Assembly (NCBI GenBank): GCA_038503035.1
Contig: JAVSML010024367.1
Coordinates: 124,001-188,000, forward strand
Source of the DNA: Crocodylus rhombifer
Lineage: Eukaryota; Chordata; Crocodylia; Crocodylidae
DNA length: 64,000 nucleotides
Direction of reading: 5' to 3'
The notes beneath the pieces were generated by a model. That model ran no database searches and was not told where the DNA came from. It saw only the letters and a list, made by a program, of their open reading frames with translations. The position numbers were made by a program, and so were the translations under genes. The stretch's first letter is position 1. Every line of letters starts with the position of its first letter. Positions 23,965 to 34,683 of the stretch are shown one piece after another.

Positions 23965-25038
23965 CTCCCTTTTTGAAGATAGGCACCACATTGGCCTTCT
24001 TCCAATTTTCAGGCGCTTCATCACAGTGCCAGGAGTTCTTGAAGATCCATGCCAAGGGCTGGGCTATGATGCTAGCCAGCTCCTTGAATACCCTGAGGTG
24101 TAGATTGCCAGAGTCAGCTGACTTGAAGGTGTCCAGCCTCTCAAGGTGTTCCTTCATGAGGTCAGCATTAATGGAGAGCAGGGAATCTCCCTCACCCAGG
24201 CCTCCCTGTCCCATAATGGGCATGGGGACTGATGAAAGACCGACACAAAATACCCATTTAATAGGTTGACTTTTTCCTGGGCGTTGGTTGTCAGTTGTCT
24301 CATCTGGTTTGGCAGGGGTCCAATGTTGCCCTTGCTTTTCATCTGGCTCCCCATATATCTGAAAAAGGACTTTTTATTGTAGCTAGTTGGAGTTCTGTCG
24401 CTAGTTGATACTTGTAGCTAGTTAGAGTTCCGTTGCAGCCTTGGTTTTTCCGGTTTGCTCCCTGCAGGACTGGACCAGTGCGGAATATTCCTCCTTGGAG
24501 GTAGATCCCCTCCTCCATACTTTGTAGACTTTTCATTTTAGCTGCAGGAGGTCCTCTAGTTCCCTGAAGAGCCAAGGGGGCTGCTGTGCCCTTTTGCTGC
24601 CTTTCCTCCAAGATGGAATAATCTGAGATTATGCATCAAGGATTGCTCCCTTGAGGAGCAACCACTCTTCCTGAATCCCTCTCCCCTTGTGGACATGGTC
24701 CCTTAGAGCCTCACTGACAAGCCTTCTGAGCTTGTCAAAGTCAGCTTTCCTGAAGTCAAGGACTTCTGTATTGCTGACTGACTTGCCAGCTTTATGGCAG
24801 ATGGTGAAGGTGATCAGCTCATGGTCGCTGTCACCCAGCTTCCCATCAATCATTAGGTCACTGATTAGGTCATCCCCGGTTGCAAATACCAGATCAAGCA
24901 GCACTTTACCTCTCATTGGCTCATAGACTTCTTGAGTCAGATAGAGGCCATCCACGCGTGAGAGGAAGCTTTGCAACCACTCAGATTTAGCCAAGCGCTC
25001 GTCCCATGAGATGTCAAGGTAGTTGAAGTCTCCCATGT
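23965..25038 (-). mobile_element. CR1 LINE, 5' part (split by LTR)
   Basis: Continuation of the CR1 at 21183-22527. Minus-strand frames include HLRVFKELASIIAQPLAWIF, NWKKANVVPIFKKG (RT fingers) and, at 24629-25036, the C-terminal part of the AP-like endonuclease. The copy ends at about 25038 inside the endonuclease, so it is 5'-truncated. Between 24339 and 24610 the frame is degraded. Confidence 0.92.
24629..25036 (-). pseudogene. CR1 endonuclease C-terminal fragment
   Basis: 135 codons starting MGDFNYLDISWDE, including LVFATGDDLI and GDSDHELITF. MGDFN and SDHxL are endonuclease motifs of the APE-like domain of CR1. The N-terminal half is absent because of 5' truncation. Confidence 0.88.
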
Positions 25039-25090
25039 ACTAAACCACTTAATTTAAGTGGCTTGGTTTATATACTAAATAAACCATTTT
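25038..25090. repeat. Nested short palindromes beside the CR1 end
   Basis: TAAACCACTTAA pairs with TTAAGTGGCTTGGTTTA, and GGTTTATATACTAAATAAACC is itself nearly palindromic. The structure sits directly at the truncated 5' end of the CR1. Confidence 0.5.
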
Positions 25091-25640
25091 GGGAGAGGGG
25101 AAGGGTGGCTCCTGCCACTGCATGCACTCCCAGGCAAGCATGAGGGGGCGTGCGTCCCCCAGATATGTGCACGGTGCAAAGGTGGCCTGCCACTGTGGGG
25201 CCACGGGCACCAATCTTCATTGCTATGGCATTGTAAATTTCAATGCTGTGCTGTTGTTAACAAGGACCAGCAGTTAGGACTGTTAGATTACCAAAGCAAG
25301 ACAATATGCAATACATTTTATCATATATGTACTTAAATTATACGTTTTGAGAAACAAAGCCAAAAGCCCTGTAGAAATGTAGGTGTAGCAATACTTGAAA
25401 GTAAAGTCACACATAAGGAAATGTCATTACTGCTACTATTGACTTGTTTCCTTAGAAAAATATAGATTTAGATCCTAATCTGAGATGGCCTCTAACTGAT
25501 TAATCTGAGGATAAAATCTGAGGATACTGACTTTTACTTTGCACAGGAAACCTAAACTGAGCATGATCAGACTAATATCATTGGAAAGCAAAATGCTAAA
25601 GCAATTCAAATACTAGTGGCATTGTTACGCACACGTAGGT
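25091..25640. other. Unannotated DNA
   Basis: A GC-rich patch (25090-25210) followed by AT-rich sequence; no gene or repeat recognised. Confidence 0.4.
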
Positions 25641-26045
25641 TAACTTGAGGTTAAAGTATTCTAGAACATTTGAACTCCTAACCTTAATGATGTCATGACC
25701 CACTTCTGAAAGCTGAGCATGTGTAGTGAATCATTATCTTAATGAGTTATTATGGGTTGTTGGGATAGTTAGATTTGTATAGTCCTAGCTGTGATTGACT
25801 TTGATTGGCATTGATTGAGAGAGTAATGATTAGATCGGCACATGATTGACAGGTGGCGTGGTTCGAACATTATAAAGCCTGTCCAGTGTAGGTGCCAGGG
25901 TGGCTTTTGGAGGTCATTGTTATCAGCGTTAGAGCTCGCTGCGACCTTCTCTGTCTCACGTTTTCTCCATATTTTGCCTGATGTGTGTGCAACTGATTTA
26001 GTAGTTGAGTACTTGTGTTTATGGAACCCATCGTTTATTCACTGT
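25641..26045 (+). mobile_element. Possible LTR fragment upstream of CR1
   Basis: ATTATAAAGCCTG near 25868 is a TATA-like box with CAAT-like TTGATTGG at 25801, followed by a C/T-rich stretch. It resembles an LTR promoter and leads into the 5' region of the CR1 at 26.05 kb. No terminal duplication found. Confidence 0.3.
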
Positions 26046-26299
26046 GGAGTGAGTGAGAACAGCATGTGTGTGGGACAGTGTTGGTGAGCAACGACAGGAG
26101 GGTCCTGATTAGCTGGAAAATGTGGATGGGCACATGCTGCAACCCGAGGGTGTCCTCGGGGTCTGCATCCCCCACCCCCCAGCTCCTCAGAGGCCTCTAC
26201 CCGGATGCAGTCCATGGTTCTGGGCTCCACGCAGACGGAGCCTCTGGCTCTTGGCTGCAGGGGCTGCCTGTCACTTTCAGGCTCTGGGGACTGGGAGCA

Positions 26300-27196
26300 T
26301 GGCCACCTCCCCTTGTGAGGTTTTCTCCCTTTTGGGGTCTCTGCCACACCAGCTGGAGGAGCTTCAGACCACAGTCCAGGGGCTACGTGCCATCAGGGAT
26401 GGTGAGCAGGAGATAGACTCCTACTACCAGGCACTCCACCTCTGGAGGTGGAGGGTAGACCAAGGTTGATTTCCAGGATGGACTTGGGGACCTCCCATGC
26501 TGTCCAGCCAGGGGGTTGGACCAAGGTGGTCAAGGGCCTCAAGGCCTGCCACACCGAGGTCCCCTCCTCTCTGGAGCTTTGCAACAGATATGAACCTCTT
26601 GCAGCCCCAGCAGAGCCTGCTAAGCTGGCAGCTTCAGTAGGCAGCACAGGCTCAACTGTAGCTACCGTCCCCACTCTCCCTAAGACAAAATGCAAAGTGC
26701 TTGTTGTGGGAGACTCTATCCTGAGGGGGCACTCTGCTGCCATGACCTCTTAGCCCAGGAAATCTGCTACTTCCCAGAAGCCCATATCTGAGACATTGTG
26801 GAGAAGATCACTGAGCTCCTCTGGCCCACTGAGCACTACCCTATGCTTCTTATCCATGTGAACACAAATGACATGGCTTGGAGAAATCCCAGCTGGGTCA
26901 TGAAGTGCTACAGGGATTTGGAAGTGGGGCTACAGGGGTTAGTGGTGCAAGTGGTGTTTTCTTTGATCCTCCCAGTCTCGGGCTATGGGCTGAGGAGGGA
27001 GAGGAGGTTTGAGGTAGTAAAACAAAGACTGCAGTGCTGGTGTCATCAGGAAGGCTTCAGCTTCCATGACCACAGTCTGCTCTTTGGTGAGACAGGCAGA
27101 GAACTGCTGGGAAGGGACTGCCTCCACCTCTCTCCACTGGGGAGGAGGCTCTTCTCAGCCAGACTGGCTGACCTGCCCCTCTGGGTTTTAATCTAA
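26300..27196 (+). pseudogene. CR1 ORF1 with SGNH-esterase domain, broken
   Basis: ORF1 of CR1 elements encodes a nucleic-acid-binding protein with an esterase domain. Visible here are LEELQTTVQGLRAIRDGEQE (coiled-coil-like), KVLVVGDSILRG with the GDS nucleophile motif, HVNTND and GRDCLHLSPLGRRLFSARL, which carries the C-terminal Asp/His block. A stop lies after GHSAAMTS (26751), and the parts are in different frames, so the gene is dead. Few CR1 copies keep ORF1; this one is close to full length at its 5' end. Confidence 0.8.
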
Positions 27197-27317
27197 ACCT
27201 GTCAAGGGATGGGGGGGGACGGACTACCACCACTGCTGGCCCACTGAGAAACCTTTGCAAATCCAGCAGGTCAAGGCACTTAGGGAGCCCATCCCTGCCC
27301 CAGCCCTGGAATAAACT

Positions 27318-27911
27318 GTGGTCAAGGCAAGGGCCCCTAAAGGGACACTTGTCTGCCTGTACACAAATGCCAAGAGCTTGGAGAATAAACAGGAGGAACT
27401 TGTCCTCCTGCTTAACACAAATAATTATGATGTCATAGGGATAATGGAGACCTGGTGGGACTCCACCCATGACTGGACCATGGGTATAGAAGGCTATACC
27501 CTGTACAGGAGAGATCAAGTGGACAAAAGGGGCAGGGGTGTAGCTCTTTCTGTCAAGGAAAGCTACGCATCCCTCCAAGCTGACATTGACACTCAGGGTG
27601 CATGACTGGAGATCTTCTGGGTTAAAATCTGTGGGGAACACTGCACAGGGGACACAATGGTGAGAGTCTATTACAGACCTCCTACCCAGAATCAAAAGCT
27701 TGACCAAGAGTTCATCAGGGAATTGGCTGAAGCTGCATGCTCCCAGTGCATGGTTGTCATGGGGAACTTCACCTATCCTGACATCTCATGGGAAGAGCAC
27801 TCAGCAAAATCTGAATGGTTGCAAAGCTTTCTCTCATGTGTGGATGAGCTCTATCTGATGCAAGAAATCAATGAGCCAATGAGAGGTAAAGCACTGCTCA
27901 ACCTGGTATAG
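27318..27911 (+). pseudogene. CR1 endonuclease domain, broken
   Basis: Two frames: 27318-27605 gives LVCLYTNAKSLENKQEELVL and GIMETWWDSTHDW; 27657-27911 gives VYYRPP, VVMGNFTYPDISWEEHSAK and EPMRGKALLNLV. These are the N-terminal and central motifs of the APE-like endonuclease. A stop at about 27602 and the end at 27911 inactivate it. Confidence 0.85.
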
Positions 27912-28499
27912 GCTATAGGGGACGACCTAATCAGTGACCTAATGATCGAAGGGAAGCTGGGTGACAGTGATCACCTTCACCATCCACCATAAAGCTGACA
28001 AGTCAGTCAGCAATACAAAAGTCCTTAACTTCTGTGGGAGCCAGAGGAAAAACAAGGACAACATTGGACCCCTGCTGATGCCCAGGAAAAAAGTCAACTT
28101 GCTAAATGGACTTTGCATCAGTTTTTCATCAGTCCCAAGGGACACCCATGCCCACTGTGGGTCAGGGATGGCCAGGTGAGGGAGACTTCTTACCCTTCAT
28201 CAAAGCTGAACTTGTGAAGGTACACCTTAACAGGATGGATACCTTCAAGTGAGCTGGCCCAGGCAGTTTACACCCAAGGGTACTCAAGGAGGTGGTGAGC
28301 ATTATAGCACAGCCCCTGCCATGGATCTTTGAGAACTCCTGGTGCTCTAGTGAAGTGCCCCTAAGCATAATCTCCCCTACTGTTCCCTCGCAGATATGCA
28401 CCTGGATAATTTTCTCCAAGAGCTTCCCCAGGACCAAGGTAAGACTAACAGGCCTATAGTTTCCTGGGTCCTCCTTCCTCCCTTGCACTTAGTGGCTGT

Positions 28500-29115
28500 G
28501 TCCTTTTGCCAACACTATTCAACATCTTCATTAGTGATGTGGACATTGGAAGCAGAAGTGGACTGGCCAAATTTGCCAATGACACCAACTCTGGGGTAAA
28601 GCATCCACACCTGAGGACAGGAGGGCGATCCAGGGTGACCTTGACAGGTTCAGGAAATGGGCAGAAGAGAACCTGACGGTGTTTAACACCAAAAAATGCA
28701 AGGTTCTCCACCTTGGGAAGAAAAACCCGCAGCGTGAGTATAGGCTTGGCAGTGCTACGCTGGTTAGTACTACAAGTGAAAGGGACTTGGGGGTCATGAT
28801 TGACCACAAGATGAACATGAGCCTTCAATGTGATGCTGTGGCTAGTAAAGGGAGCAAATCACTGGCTTGCATCCATAGATGCTTCTCAAGCAAATCCCAG
28901 GACATCATTCTCCCATTGTACTTGGCCTTGGTGAGGCTGCAGCTGGAGTACAGTGTCCAGTTTTGGCCCCACAATTCAAAAAGGATGTGGAGAAGCTTGA
29001 GAGAGTGCAGAGGAGAGCCATGCGCATGATCAGAGGTCAGGGAAACAGATCTTATGAGAGGCTGAGAGCTATGGGACTCTTTAGCCTGAAAAAGCGCAGG
29101 CTTGGGGTGATCTGA
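28500..29115 (+). pseudogene. CR1 reverse transcriptase C-terminus, broken
   Basis: Frames give MFNTKKCKVLHLGKKNPQRE, GSATLVSTTSERDLGVMIDH, LACIHRCFSSKS and EYSVQFW, then KKDVEKLERVQRRAMRMIRG. The catalytic palm is mostly lost in the deletion before 28500. Confidence 0.85.
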
Positions 29116-29231
29116 TGGCTGCCTATAAGTTTATCCGGGATGCTCACCAGGATATGTGGGAACATCTGTTCACCAGAGCCCCCCAAGGGATGAAAAGATC
29201 AAATGGTCACAAACTCCTTCATGACCATTTC

Positions 29232-31130
29232 AGGGGGAAGGGGAAGATGAGGGCGGAGGAAACCTTGGACCACTAAACCAAGCGTCACCCACAAGAACAG
29301 CCCAGCTTAGACCGACGACGAGCAGAACAAATGCCCAGGTAAGCAACAGGGGCCAGGGCAATGCTGGGATTAGGGGGCCAGTGCACACATCTTCAGGAGG
29401 CCTCAAAAGCCTCTACACAAATGCTCGTAGTATGGGGAACTTACCTTCCTGCTAGCTGACACCAACCCAGACATAGTGGGACTCACAGAAATGTGGTGGG
29501 ACCCAATACACGACTGGGTGGTGAATATCAAGGGCTATAGGCTGTACAGGAAGGACAGGACAGGGAGGAAAGGTAAGGGTGTGGTGCACTACATCAAGGA
29601 GGAATACACATCCTCATCAAGTGGCACAAGGTCAGAGGAGGGGCACTCTGACATGCTCTGGGTTAGAATACAGGGAAGTCGAGGGGAAAGGGACTTAACG
29701 GTGGGGGTCTACTACAAACCACCCAACCAAGGAGAAGAGCTAGACCAGAAATTCTTAAGTCAGCTCACGGAGGTAGTTAGGTCCAAGGATGTGGTCATCA
29801 TGGGTGACCTGAACTTTCCAGACATCTGCTGGGAATAGCAGTCAGCCAGGTCTGACCCCTCACATAGGTTCCTAGCTGAGTTACAGGACCTCCATCTATC
29901 CCAGGTGGTGCACAGCCCCACCAGGGGAGACGCCTTGTTGGACCAGGTCCCGGGCATGGGCAATGACCTGGTGGGGGTACTGTGGGTGCTCGACCATCTG
30001 GGTGACAGCAATCATCGCCTGCTGCAATTCACCATTCAGCGCAAGGTGGCAAAGGCCTGAAGCAAGGCAGCAGCCCTAGATTTCAGGAGGGAGGACTTCA
30101 ATGAGGTAAGGAGAGTAGTCAGGGAGGCACTGAGGTCCCAGAGGGGTGAGGACTCAGGTGTCCAAGAAGAGTGGTTGTTCCTTAAGGAGACGATGCTCCA
30201 AGCCCAAAGGGAGGTAATTCTAATATGGATCAAAGGGGGCAAGAGGGCACAAAAGCCTCCTTGGCTCATCAAAAGCATAAGGGAATATCCCCTAGCTAAA
30301 AAGGAGGCATATACCCAATGTAAGGGAGGGGCCATCACCAGGGAGGACTATACCTCGATTGCTCAGGGCTGTAGTGGGGTGGTCGGGAAGGCCAAGGTGG
30401 AGATGGAACTGGGCTAGCTACCCAGATCAAGGACAACAAGAAGTCCTTTTTTAAAGACATAGGGGTCAAAAAGAAGGTACCAGGTAATGTGAGGCCCCTG
30501 CAAGACACACTGTGAAAGTTGGTTGTCACACCAGATGACAAAGCTAACTTATTTAGCAATTTCTTTGCCTCCATTTTCCTGAGCAGGGATCAGGTCACTT
30601 CCCCCACCAGGACCTCCATAGGCTCCCAGGGGCCGCACATCCAGCCCTAGGGTAAGTGAGGATTTAGTCGGGGAACTTCTGGAGGGACTGGATGTATTTA
30701 AATCAGCTGGTTCAGATGATCTCCACCCCAGAGTGCTGAGGGAATTGGCAGAGGTCATTGTGGGACCCCTGACATGGCTTTACAATCACTTGTGGTGCTC
30801 TGGTGTGGTGCCAGAAGCCTGGAAAAGGGCCAGTGTGGTTCCCATCTTCAAAAAAGGGAGGAACGCAGGAAACTATAGGCCAGTTAGTCTTACCGCGATC
30901 CTGGGTAAGCTTTTTGAGAGAATTATCCTGACACATGTCTGCAAGGGGCCAGCGGGGGAGGTTATGCTTAGGGGCAAACAACACGGGTTCATTAGAGGCA
31001 GGACCTGTCAGACCAACCTGGTGGCCTTCTATGACCAGGTTACAAAATCCTTAGAAGCAGGGGTAAAAGTGGACATAGTCTTCCTGGACTTTTGGAAGGC
31101 CTTTGACACTATCTCTCCCCCCATTGTCAT
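29232..31130 (+). mobile_element. CR1 LINE inserted in CR1, 5' part
   Basis: A second CR1 subfamily, inserted into the outer CR1 near 29231. It carries the endonuclease (29476-29838: TEMWWDPIHDW, VYYKPPNQGEELDQ, VVIMGDLNFPDICWE) and the first half of the RT (30733-31130: KRASVVPIFKKGRNAGNYRP, LTAILGKLFERII, HGFIRGRTCQTNLVAFYDQ, FLDFWKAFDT). Several stops are present, e.g. after ICWE. It is interrupted at 31130 by a solo LTR. Confidence 0.92.
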
Positions 31131-32043
31131 TGTAACAGGGTCTCCTTTGAGGCCCTGTTGCTAAGGAAACGGGGGCAGCTGGGAATAATTACCCCACGAG
31201 GAGGGTGGGCCCCGTCCCTTAAGGAGCCAATGGCGACCAGACTCCAGGGGATAAGAAGAGAAAGAGGAGGAGGGACACCTTCAGGCACCACAGCGAAAAG
31301 CAGAGAGAGGCGTTGCAAGAGAGAGAGAGCCTCCAGAGAGAAGGATCTGGGAAGAGGGACCCGACACAGGATCAGAGGGATCCTGGAGCCCAGACACCAG
31401 CCTACCTTGAGTCCTCAGGAATGATGGTGAGTGCAGGGAGAAACAGAGCCTCGCTGCAGGCTGGAGCTGAGGCGACATCAAAGATCAGGGGGGCTACGGT
31501 GAGTCGAAGGGGTAGCAAGAGGGGGATGGCTCCTATCCAGACCCCTGAAGAGTCCAGGTGACTCTAGAACCCCAAGGAGAGAGGGACGCCGAGGATCAGG
31601 AAGTCAAGCCCCGACCGAGAGAGAGCTGTGGAGCCTGCACACTGGCTCTGCCGGAGAAAGCTGCAGGCGGTGGCTGTAACAAGCCACTAATTGACTCATT
31701 AGCAGCAATGACGGGACTAACAGCGGCTGTAACAAGCCACTAATAGGTTAAATAGTAAAATGCACAGCATCCATTGATTGTAGCACTAGAACAGGGGCTG
31801 GCCAGGAGGCTGGAGACACCAAGATTAACCCTTTGGACTATGATCTCCCACAAGGGGAGTTTCCTGTTAACAACAGAGAGCCTTGAATAAAAGTACTAAA
31901 AGTAACTTTTATACAGTGTGGTACTCCCCGCGGGTACTTCCTTCTGTAACAACCACTTCCTCCCTATTTCATTTCTTTAAGATCTAAGTCATGGCAGGCG
32001 GGAATAACTAGGATAGAGGGGGTACTTGAAGGACCCGCTGACA
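31131..32043 (+). mobile_element. Solo LTR, 913 bp, inserted in CR1
   Basis: Begins TGTAACAGGG and ends CCGCTGACA, flanked by the perfect 5-bp repeat GTCAT (31126-31130 and 32044-32048). Removing it restores continuous CR1 sequence. AATAAA at 31886-31891 fits the polyadenylation signal of an LTR in plus orientation. There is a purine-rich GAGAGA stretch near 31310-31350 and an internal CTGTAACAAGCCACTAAT duplication at about 31673 and 31727. No internal coding, hence a solo LTR. Confidence 0.88.
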
Positions 32044-33128
32044 GTCATTAAAAACCTAGGGGACTGTGGGATCAACACCTACACAGTCAAATGGGTCACA
32101 GTAACTGGCTGGGGGGCCGCACCCAGAGAGTGGTGGATGATGAGTCTTATTCAACCTGGAAGGACGTGGGCAGTGGGGTTCCACAGGGCTCGGTCCTTGG
32201 ACCCGCACTTTTCAACATCTTCATCAGTGACTTGGCCGAGGGTGTTAAAAGCACCCTGTTCAAATTCACAGGTGACACTAAGTTGTGGGGGGAAGTAGAC
32301 ATGCTAGAAGGGAAGAATAGGCTGAAATCAGACCTAGACCGGTTACAGGGCTGGGCGGATGAGAACAGGATGGGTTTCAACAGTGACAAATGCAAGGCAC
32401 TGCACCTGGGGAGGAAGAACCAGCAGCAGACCTACAGGCTGGGGAACTCCCTTTTCGTCAGTACAGAGGCAGAAAATGATCTTGGAGTCATTATAAATAC
32501 CAAAATGAACATGAGTGGACAGTGTGGGGATGAGGTCAGGAAGGCCAACCGTACCTTGTCATGCATCCACAGATGCATTTCAAGCAGGTCCAAGGAGGTG
32601 ACCCTCCCCCTCTAAGCAGCACTGGTCAGGCCACAGCTGGAGTACTGCGTCCAGTTCTGGGCACCGCACTTCAGGAGGGATGTGGTCCAGAGGAGGGCCA
32701 CTCGCATGATCAGGGGACAGCAGGGCAGGCCCTATGAAGAGAGGCTAAGGGACCTGAACCTGTTCAGCCTCCACAAGAGAAGGGTGAGGGAGGATCTAGT
32801 GGCTGTTTACAAACTAGTCAGAGGGGGTCAGCAGGCACTGAGAGTCCCTGTTCCCCCGAGCACTACCAGGAGTGACTAGAAATAATGGTCACAGAGGGTA
32901 GATTCAGACTAGACACCGGAGATGCTACATCACAGTCAGGGCAGCTAGGATCTGGAACCAACTTCCAAGTGAAGTGGTGCTGGCTCCTACCCTGGGGGTC
33001 TTGAAGAGGAGGCTAGATAGACACCTTGCTGGGGTCATTTGACCCCAGTACTCTTTCCTGCCAAGGCAAGGGGTCAGACTTGATGATCTGCTCGGGTCCC
33101 TTCTGACCCTAGCAACTATGAAACTATA
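32044..33128 (+). mobile_element. CR1 LINE inserted in CR1, 3' part
   Basis: Continuation of the copy at 29232-31130: SGVPQGSVLGPALFNIFISD, KSDLDRLQGWADENRMGFNS, KCKALHLGRKNQQQTYRLGN, then the C-terminal [18 protein letters not shown] and the 3' UTR ending in ACCCTAGCAACTATGAAACT. Motif C reads FTGDTKL instead of FADDTKL, so the RT is dead. Confidence 0.92.
32091..32615 (+). pseudogene. CR1 reverse transcriptase, central fragment
   Basis: 174 codons covering motif B (SGVPQGSVLGPALFN), a damaged motif C (TGDTKLWGEVD for ADDTK...) and the thumb to SCIHRCISSRSKEVTLPL, where a stop ends the frame. Confidence 0.85.
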
Positions 33129-33331
33129 AGGAAGAACTTCTTCACTGTCCGAGCCCCCAAGTTTTGGAATAGACTGCCACCTGGGGTGGTTCAAGCACCT
33201 ACATTGAACACCTTCAAGAGAAATTTGGATGGTTATCTTGCTATGATCCCTGCTGACTTCCTGCCCCTGGAGCAGGGGGCTGGACTCGATCTTCCAGGGT
33301 CCCCTCTAGCTCTAATGTCTATGAAATCTAC
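33129..33331 (+). mobile_element. CR1 LINE, 3' end of outer copy
   Basis: AAGGAAGAACTTCTTCACTG through GGGCTGGACTCGATCTTCCA to CTAATGTCTATGAAATCT is the standard CR1 3' end. It belongs to the copy at 26046-29231, displaced by the inner CR1. Confidence 0.85.
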
Positions 33332-34270
33332 TAACCTGAGCACTTACCGGCCACTCAACTGCTTCCGCACGTCAGATCGGGAAGGTAAAGTATTACCTAG
33401 CCCTTGCCTGAGGTGCTTAGTACCCGTTTGCATGTGAGGGAACAGCAGAGAAATCATCAGGTGTGTGAGGCTGTAAAGCAGGCCTTCCCTGCTGGTCAGC
33501 TCCCTAGGGTGATAATTGGCCATCTAGGGTGACAGACTGGCCTTGGGTTCTTTAGCTGATCTATAGTTTATAAGTACCGTATAGTGTATCTGTATACTGT
33601 TTTGTTTGTTGTGTTTGGTTTTGTTGGTTCTTGTCTTAATACACTTGTTAAACTTTACATTTGTGAGGGGTTTTGCACCTCTGGTCGGGGTCAGGCCAGT
33701 TTCCAGAGGAATTTAACTCTTGGGTGTCCCTTGAATTTAATAGGGAGGATGGTAGGGTATAGAGGCTCAACAACCCTCTGTGCGTGTTTGAGAACATGGG
33801 TGGGTGCCTGATGTGGTGTGCCTGACTTCATTTTCCCTCTCTTCACTAGTAGTTTTTGAATACTAGACATTCTCCTAAAGTAACTAATTTTCTCCTTTAC
33901 AATATGATTTCTCTGATGGTTCCCATTTTCTGCTCTACTTTGAATCTACTCTTTGATCTTTTTTTTATTTTTTATTTTTTTTATTTTTTTGGAAAGACCA
34001 GAACCATAGTATTTACTAAAAAAAATCTCATGTTCACAGCTTTTACCAATAAGATTACAGAAACACATAGCAAAAATGTGGGTTTTAGAAACTGCCAGTA
34101 GAACACATTTGTGCTCTCAAAATATAAAATAGTGAAGGAAACCAATGTTTACCAGCTCATAAAACAGTGTAGGATGCATTGAGTTTTGCCCCATAATTCT
34201 TAGGGTAAAGAATAGGAATAGCTTTTTAAAGCTATAAGGACTAAAAGAAAACATTTGGGCAACTAAAAGA
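33332..34270. other. Possible LTR remnant and AT-rich DNA
   Basis: 33430-33830 has LTR-like base composition (T-rich stretch, then GTGAGGGGTTTTGCACCTCT) but no defined ends. 33958-33992 is a T-rich low-complexity run. No coding. Confidence 0.3.
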
Positions 34271-34273
34271 AAA

Positions 34274-34440
34274 TATTTGGATGCATCTACATGACATGCT
34301 TCGAGTAAAGCAGACTAATTCTACTGCAGATTAGTGGGGCAGACACAACCTGTCCTTTAGTTGTTACAGGTTCTTTAGTCATTACAACTTAATGCACCTT
34401 TATTATGACATATTAATGAACGTGTAGACATAGTCAGTGT
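34274..34440. mobile_element. Miniature TIR element (GGATGCATCTACAT ended)
   Basis: Left end GGATGCATCTACATGACATG and interior AGCAGACTAATTCTACTGCA match the element at 37936. A right-end remnant AACGTGTAGACATAGTCA lies at about 34420. Same family as 34546-34683. Confidence 0.5.
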
Positions 34441-34545
34441 TGTGCCTCCTCTACTAGGGTCAGTGGTAATGTGAACGGGGGACAAATTTGGCAGAAAATT
34501 GAAACTACCTGATAAACTATTGCAACCTTGTCAATTTGATATTCA

Positions 34546-34683
34546 GTGGGTGCATCTACACAAGATGCTATGTCACCGTAGTGACAAGCAACAGTGATGT
34601 AGCACCTAAATTAACTGCTCTGCCAGGACTGAGCCATACCAACAGGTACTATACAGCCAGGGGCATATGTAGATGCACCCGGT
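34546..34683. mobile_element. Miniature TIR element, 138 bp
   Basis: CAGTGGGTGCATCTACAC at the left and ATGTAGATGCACCCGGTG at the right are inverted repeats of about 17 bp with few mismatches; even the flanking ATATT/AATAT are complementary. The interior is too short to code. This is the cleanest copy of the GGGTGCATCTACAC family in the window. Confidence 0.65.

Larger units (their letters stand above)
26046..29231 (+). mobile_element. CR1 LINE, near full-length 5' part (outer copy of the nest)
   Basis: Contains ORF1 remains (about 26066-27196), endonuclease (27318-27911), a heavily deleted middle (28000-28490) and reverse transcriptase C-terminus (28500-29115), all in plus orientation with stops and frameshifts. 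The text breaks off at ACCATTTCAGG near 29230 and resumes at 33129 with AAGGAAGAACTTCTTC, so another CR1 has inserted into it. Confidence 0.9.

Noticed and set aside
25855..25875. GGTTCGAAC, resembling a tRNA B box
   Set aside because: No matching A box or cloverleaf could be drawn around it, and it sits next to a TATA-like box in a possible LTR.
27057..27707. 216-codon minus-strand frame
   Set aside because: It is the antisense of the CR1 ORF1/endonuclease region, which is clearly readable on the plus strand.
34545..34683. CRISPR-like spaced repeats
   Set aside because: The repeated words are inverted ends of miniature transposons at irregular distances, not direct repeats with uniform spacers; the genome is a vertebrate.
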